Of a stretch of DNA of 64,000 bases, positions 62,161 through 64,000 are shown in pieces. The notes under the pieces are model-generated. The model was given only the letters and a program-made list of their open reading frames with translations. It did no database searches and was not told where the DNA came from. This DNA is from F1-120-MAGs118 sp013360535 (GTDB lineage: Bacteria; Planctomycetota; UBA1135; GCA-002686595). Where the stretch lies: the NCBI GenBank assembly GCA_026647215.1, contig JAPKHC010000041.1, positions 1 to 64,000 of the forward strand. Reading direction: 5' to 3'. A program made the translations under genes and the position numbers. The first letter of the stretch is position 1, and each line of letters begins with the position of its first letter.

Positions 62161-62418
62161 ATGGCCACCTTCCGCTGCGAACTCGACGCTCCCAACAACA
62201 TCGTGATGGTGATGGTGACCGAGGACGACGGGAGCGAGCACGACTACCAGTTCGACTTCGACCCGCGCTCGGGCCGTTACGAGTTCTCCGAGCGCGACAT
62301 CCTCGAGCGCGACTTCGGGTCCGAGTGGGTCGACGAGCTCGAGCGCGCGGTGCGCACGCTGATCGACCGAGCCGTCGTCGAGCGCCGCAAGGCGGCACGC
62401 GACGATCCCTGGGGCTGA
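62161..62418 (+). CDS. Small acidic uncharacterised protein, paralogue of 26179-26415
   Basis: 85 aa. A beta-rich start MATFRCELDAPNNIVMVMVT is followed by GRYEFSERDILERDFGSEWV and a C-terminal helix; these align with the 78-aa protein at 26179-26415. No known family recognised. Located 172 bp before phosphopentomutase; a perfect 77-bp inverted repeat lies between. Confidence 0.78.
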   Translation: MATFRCELDAPNNIVMVMVTEDDGSEHDYQFDFDPRSGRYEFSERDILERDFGSEWVDELERAVRTLIDRAVVERRKAARDDPWG

Positions 62419-62432
62419 GAACGGCCCGCGTC

Positions 62433-62589
62433 GGCGCAAAAATACCGATCCGAGCCGAAATACCGAGCCAGAGCAGTTTTTTCTGCGAACAGCGGCCAGC
62501 GTCGGCGGCAACGCCGCCGACGCTGGCCGCTGTTCGCAGAAAAAACTGCTCTGGCTCGGTATTTCGGCTCGGATCGGTATTTTTGCGCC
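62433..62589. repeat. Perfect 77-bp inverted repeat with 3-nt loop
   Basis: Arms 62433-62509 and 62513-62589 are exact reverse complements over 77 bases, with only AAC between them. The left arm begins GGCGCAAAAATACCGATCCG; its centre is GTCGGCGGC-AAC-GCCGCCGAC. Each arm also contains a short direct near-repeat (AAATACCGA). The repeat ends one base before the GTG start of the next gene, so any transcript from upstream would carry a very stable hairpin against that start. No transposase or target duplication is visible. Perfect arms with so small a loop are normally unstable, so fold-back assembly artefact must be excluded. Confidence 0.9.
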
Positions 62590-62590
62590 C

Positions 62591-63766
62591 GTGCGACGCA
62601 CCTTCCTGATCGTGCTCGACTCGCTCGGCGTCGGGGCTCTCCCGGACGCGGCGAGCTTCGGCGACACCGGCACCCACACGCTCGACCACATCGTCGACGG
62701 CGCGGGTGGCCTCGACGTGCCCAACCTCGTGCGCCTGGGCCTCGGCCACATCCCCGGCGTGACGCGCGTGCCGCGCTCGGCCCAGCCCGCCGGCGCCTTC
62801 GGCCGCTGCGCCGAGCGGAGCCCCGGCAAGGACACCTCGACCGGCCACTGGGAAATGATGGGCTGCGTGCTCGACCGGCAGTTCCCGGTGTTCGAGCAAG
62901 GCTTCCCGCCCGAGATCATCGACGCATTTGTCGCGCAGAGCGGCGTCCCGGGCGTGCTCTGCAACGCGCCGGCTTCGGGCACGGAGGTGCTCGAGCGCCT
63001 CGGCGACGAACACGTCCGTACGGGCAAGCCGATCGTCTACACCAGCGCCGACAGCGTCTTCCAGATCGCCTGCCACGAGCTTCACTTCGGCCTCGAGCGC
63101 CTCTACCGCTGCTGCGAGATCGCGCGTGAGATTCTCAACGCACACGGCGTCGGCCGCGTGATCGCGCGCCCGTTCGTCGGCGAGAGCGGAAGCTACAAGC
63201 GCACCTACAACCGCCGCGATTACTCGCTCAAGCCCTTCCACGAGACCGTGCTCGACCGCCTCGTGCGCGCGCGTGTGCCCGTGACCGGCGTCGGCAAGAT
63301 CGAGGACATCTTCGCGGGCGTCGGAGTGCCGCGTTCGGTGCACACCGAAGGCAATCGCGACGGCATGGAGCGTGTGCTCGAGCTCGCGAAGACGCAGGAT
63401 TCCGGCCTCGTTTTCTGCAACCTCGTCGACTTCGACATGCTCTACGGCCACCGCCGCGACCCCAAGGGCTACCGCCGCGCGCTGGAGGAGTTCGACGCCG
63501 ACTACGCGCGCCTCGAGTCGCTCCTGCGCCCCGACGACCTCGTGCTGCTCACCGCCGACCACGGCAACGACCCTCTGTTCACGAAGACCACGGATCACAC
63601 ACGCGAGTACGTCCCCGTGCTCGCCGCCGGCGCCAAGGTGCGCCCCGGCGCCGCCATCGGCACGCGCTCGTCGTTTGCCGACATCGGCGCGACGGTGGAG
63701 GAATTCCTCGGCCTCGAGCCCAAGGCCCCCGGGCGATCGTTCTGGAGCGAGATCGCCGCGAGCTGA
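62591..63766 (+). CDS. deoB: Phosphopentomutase DeoB
   Basis: 391 aa, GTG start. Alkaline-phosphatase-fold metalloenzyme: LIVLDSLGVGALPDA, GDTGTHTLDHI, PGKDTSTGHWEMMG (phosphothreonine region), VYTSADSVFQIACHE, RPFVGESGSYKRTYNRRDYS and TADHGNDPLFTKTTDHTREY with the metal-binding DHGND and H pair. It interconverts (deoxy)ribose 1- and 5-phosphate in nucleoside salvage. Its ribosome-binding region would lie inside the 77-bp inverted repeat. Confidence 0.95.
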   Translation: MRRTFLIVLDSLGVGALPDAASFGDTGTHTLDHIVDGAGGLDVPNLVRLGLGHIPGVTRVPRSAQPAGAFGRCAERSPGKDTSTGHWEMMGCVLDRQFPVFEQGFPPEIIDAFVAQSGVPGVLCNAPASGTEVLERLGDEHVRTGKPIVYTSADSVFQIACHELHFGLERLYRCCEIAREILNAHGVGRVIARPFVGESGSYKRTYNRRDYSLKPFHETVLDRLVRARVPVTGVGKIEDIFAGVGVPRSVHTEGNRDGMERVLELAKTQDSGLVFCNLVDFDMLYGHRRDPKGYRRALEEFDADYARLESLLRPDDLVLLTADHGNDPLFTKTTDHTREYVPVLAAGAKVRPGAAIGTRSSFADIGATVEEFLGLEPKAPGRSFWSEIAAS

Positions 63767-63818
63767 GGCCAGATCGCGCGAGGTCTGGTAGCGTGGCCTG
63801 TCCCTCAGGCTCGCTCGA

Positions 63819-64000
63819 ATGTTCGCTTCCACCGCGGCTCTCGCCTTCGCCGCCACGCTCTCGCTCGTGTCTCCGCAGGCTCCGATTTCGGAGCTGGCGG
63901 ACCTTTACATGTCCGACGAACTCGGTTGGGTTCTCTACAACGTCGGCGATCTCGACGGGGATGGACTCGATGAGCTCGCGACTGCGTGTGTGGCGTACTT
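63819..64000 (+). CDS. FG-GAP/EF-hand-like secreted protein, 3' end cut by window
   Basis: Starts MFASTAALAFAATLSLVSPQ, a signal peptide, then YNVGDLDGDGLDELATACVA, the opening of an FG-GAP/integrin-like repeat (DxDGDGxDE). Such repeats form secreted beta-propellers that bind calcium. The gene runs off the right edge, so length is unknown. Confidence 0.72.
   Translation, partial: MFASTAALAFAATLSLVSPQAPISELADLYMSDELGWVLYNVGDLDGDGLDELATACVAY

Overview
This is a high-GC window (roughly 65-72% in most genes) that reads like a chromosome segment of a free-living Gram-negative-type bacterium. The mix of a formylglycine-type sulfatase, FG-GAP/EF-hand-like secreted proteins, many lipoproteins, few Shine-Dalgarno sequences and PdxS/PdxT vitamin B6 synthesis suggests a high-GC planctomycete. 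That assignment is inference; no rRNA is present to settle it.

Positions 1 to about 16.5 kb are an accessory island with visibly lower GC (sampled lines 53-60%). Two tandem tyrosine recombinases, the first cut by the window edge, are followed by an OLD-family ATPase/TOPRIM nuclease. Next come a UvrD-like helicase fused to an Fe-S PD-(D/E)XK nuclease and, divergent from it across 48 bp, a type III-style methyltransferase/restriction-helicase pair. Then follow a frameshifted S24/LexA-like peptidase remnant, an uncharacterised protein with a possible nuclease core, and a large uncharacterised protein with a HEPN-type Rx6H motif. IS5-type transposase remnants sit at 4.7 kb and 14.7 kb in opposite orientation. 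The first is a 237-bp internally deleted element whose terminal repeat supplies the stop codon of the helicase gene. A tRNA-Arg(CCG) gene at 17.0 kb, with its 3' end facing the island, lies near the right border.

From 17 kb onward the gene content is ordinary chromosome. 17.2-21.6 kb: a secreted DxDxDG-repeat protein ending in four 32-bp tandem repeats, then an ECF sigma/anti-sigma/RseB-like lipoprotein operon. 21.7-25 kb: GNAT acetyltransferase, a split NAD synthetase (NadE plus a separate nitrilase-type amidase) and a MoxR ATPase. 25-33 kb: TPR lipoprotein, MltA-like lytic transglycosylase, metallo-beta-lactamase/double-rhodanese protein, chromate transporter, lipoprotein sulfatase and small proteins. 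33.3-38.7 kb: an HTH regulator with a three-gene type I secretion-like export operon (ABC/HlyD/TolC) whose ATPase has altered catalytic residues. 38.7-49.7 kb: porin, beta-carbonic anhydrase-like protein, soluble double-PAS chemotaxis transducer, cytochrome c-like protein, gamma-glutamyltransferase, arylsulfotransferase-like propeller and a membrane-anchored carboxypeptidase-regulatory-like protein. 49.8-52.8 kb: the vitamin B6 locus, PdxR-type MocR regulator divergent from pdxS-pdxT, with 22-bp-spaced repeats in between. 52.7-64 kb: a repeat-rich secreted protein coupled to a DPP-IV-type peptidase, transketolase, PAS-GGDEF diguanylate cyclase, a metallopeptidase-like lipoprotein, phosphopentomutase and the start of an FG-GAP-like protein.

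The most striking non-coding structure is a perfect 77-bp inverted repeat with a 3-nt loop at 62433-62589, ending one base before the deoB start codon. The best candidate for an under-described system is the island cassette at 2.4-16.3 kb.
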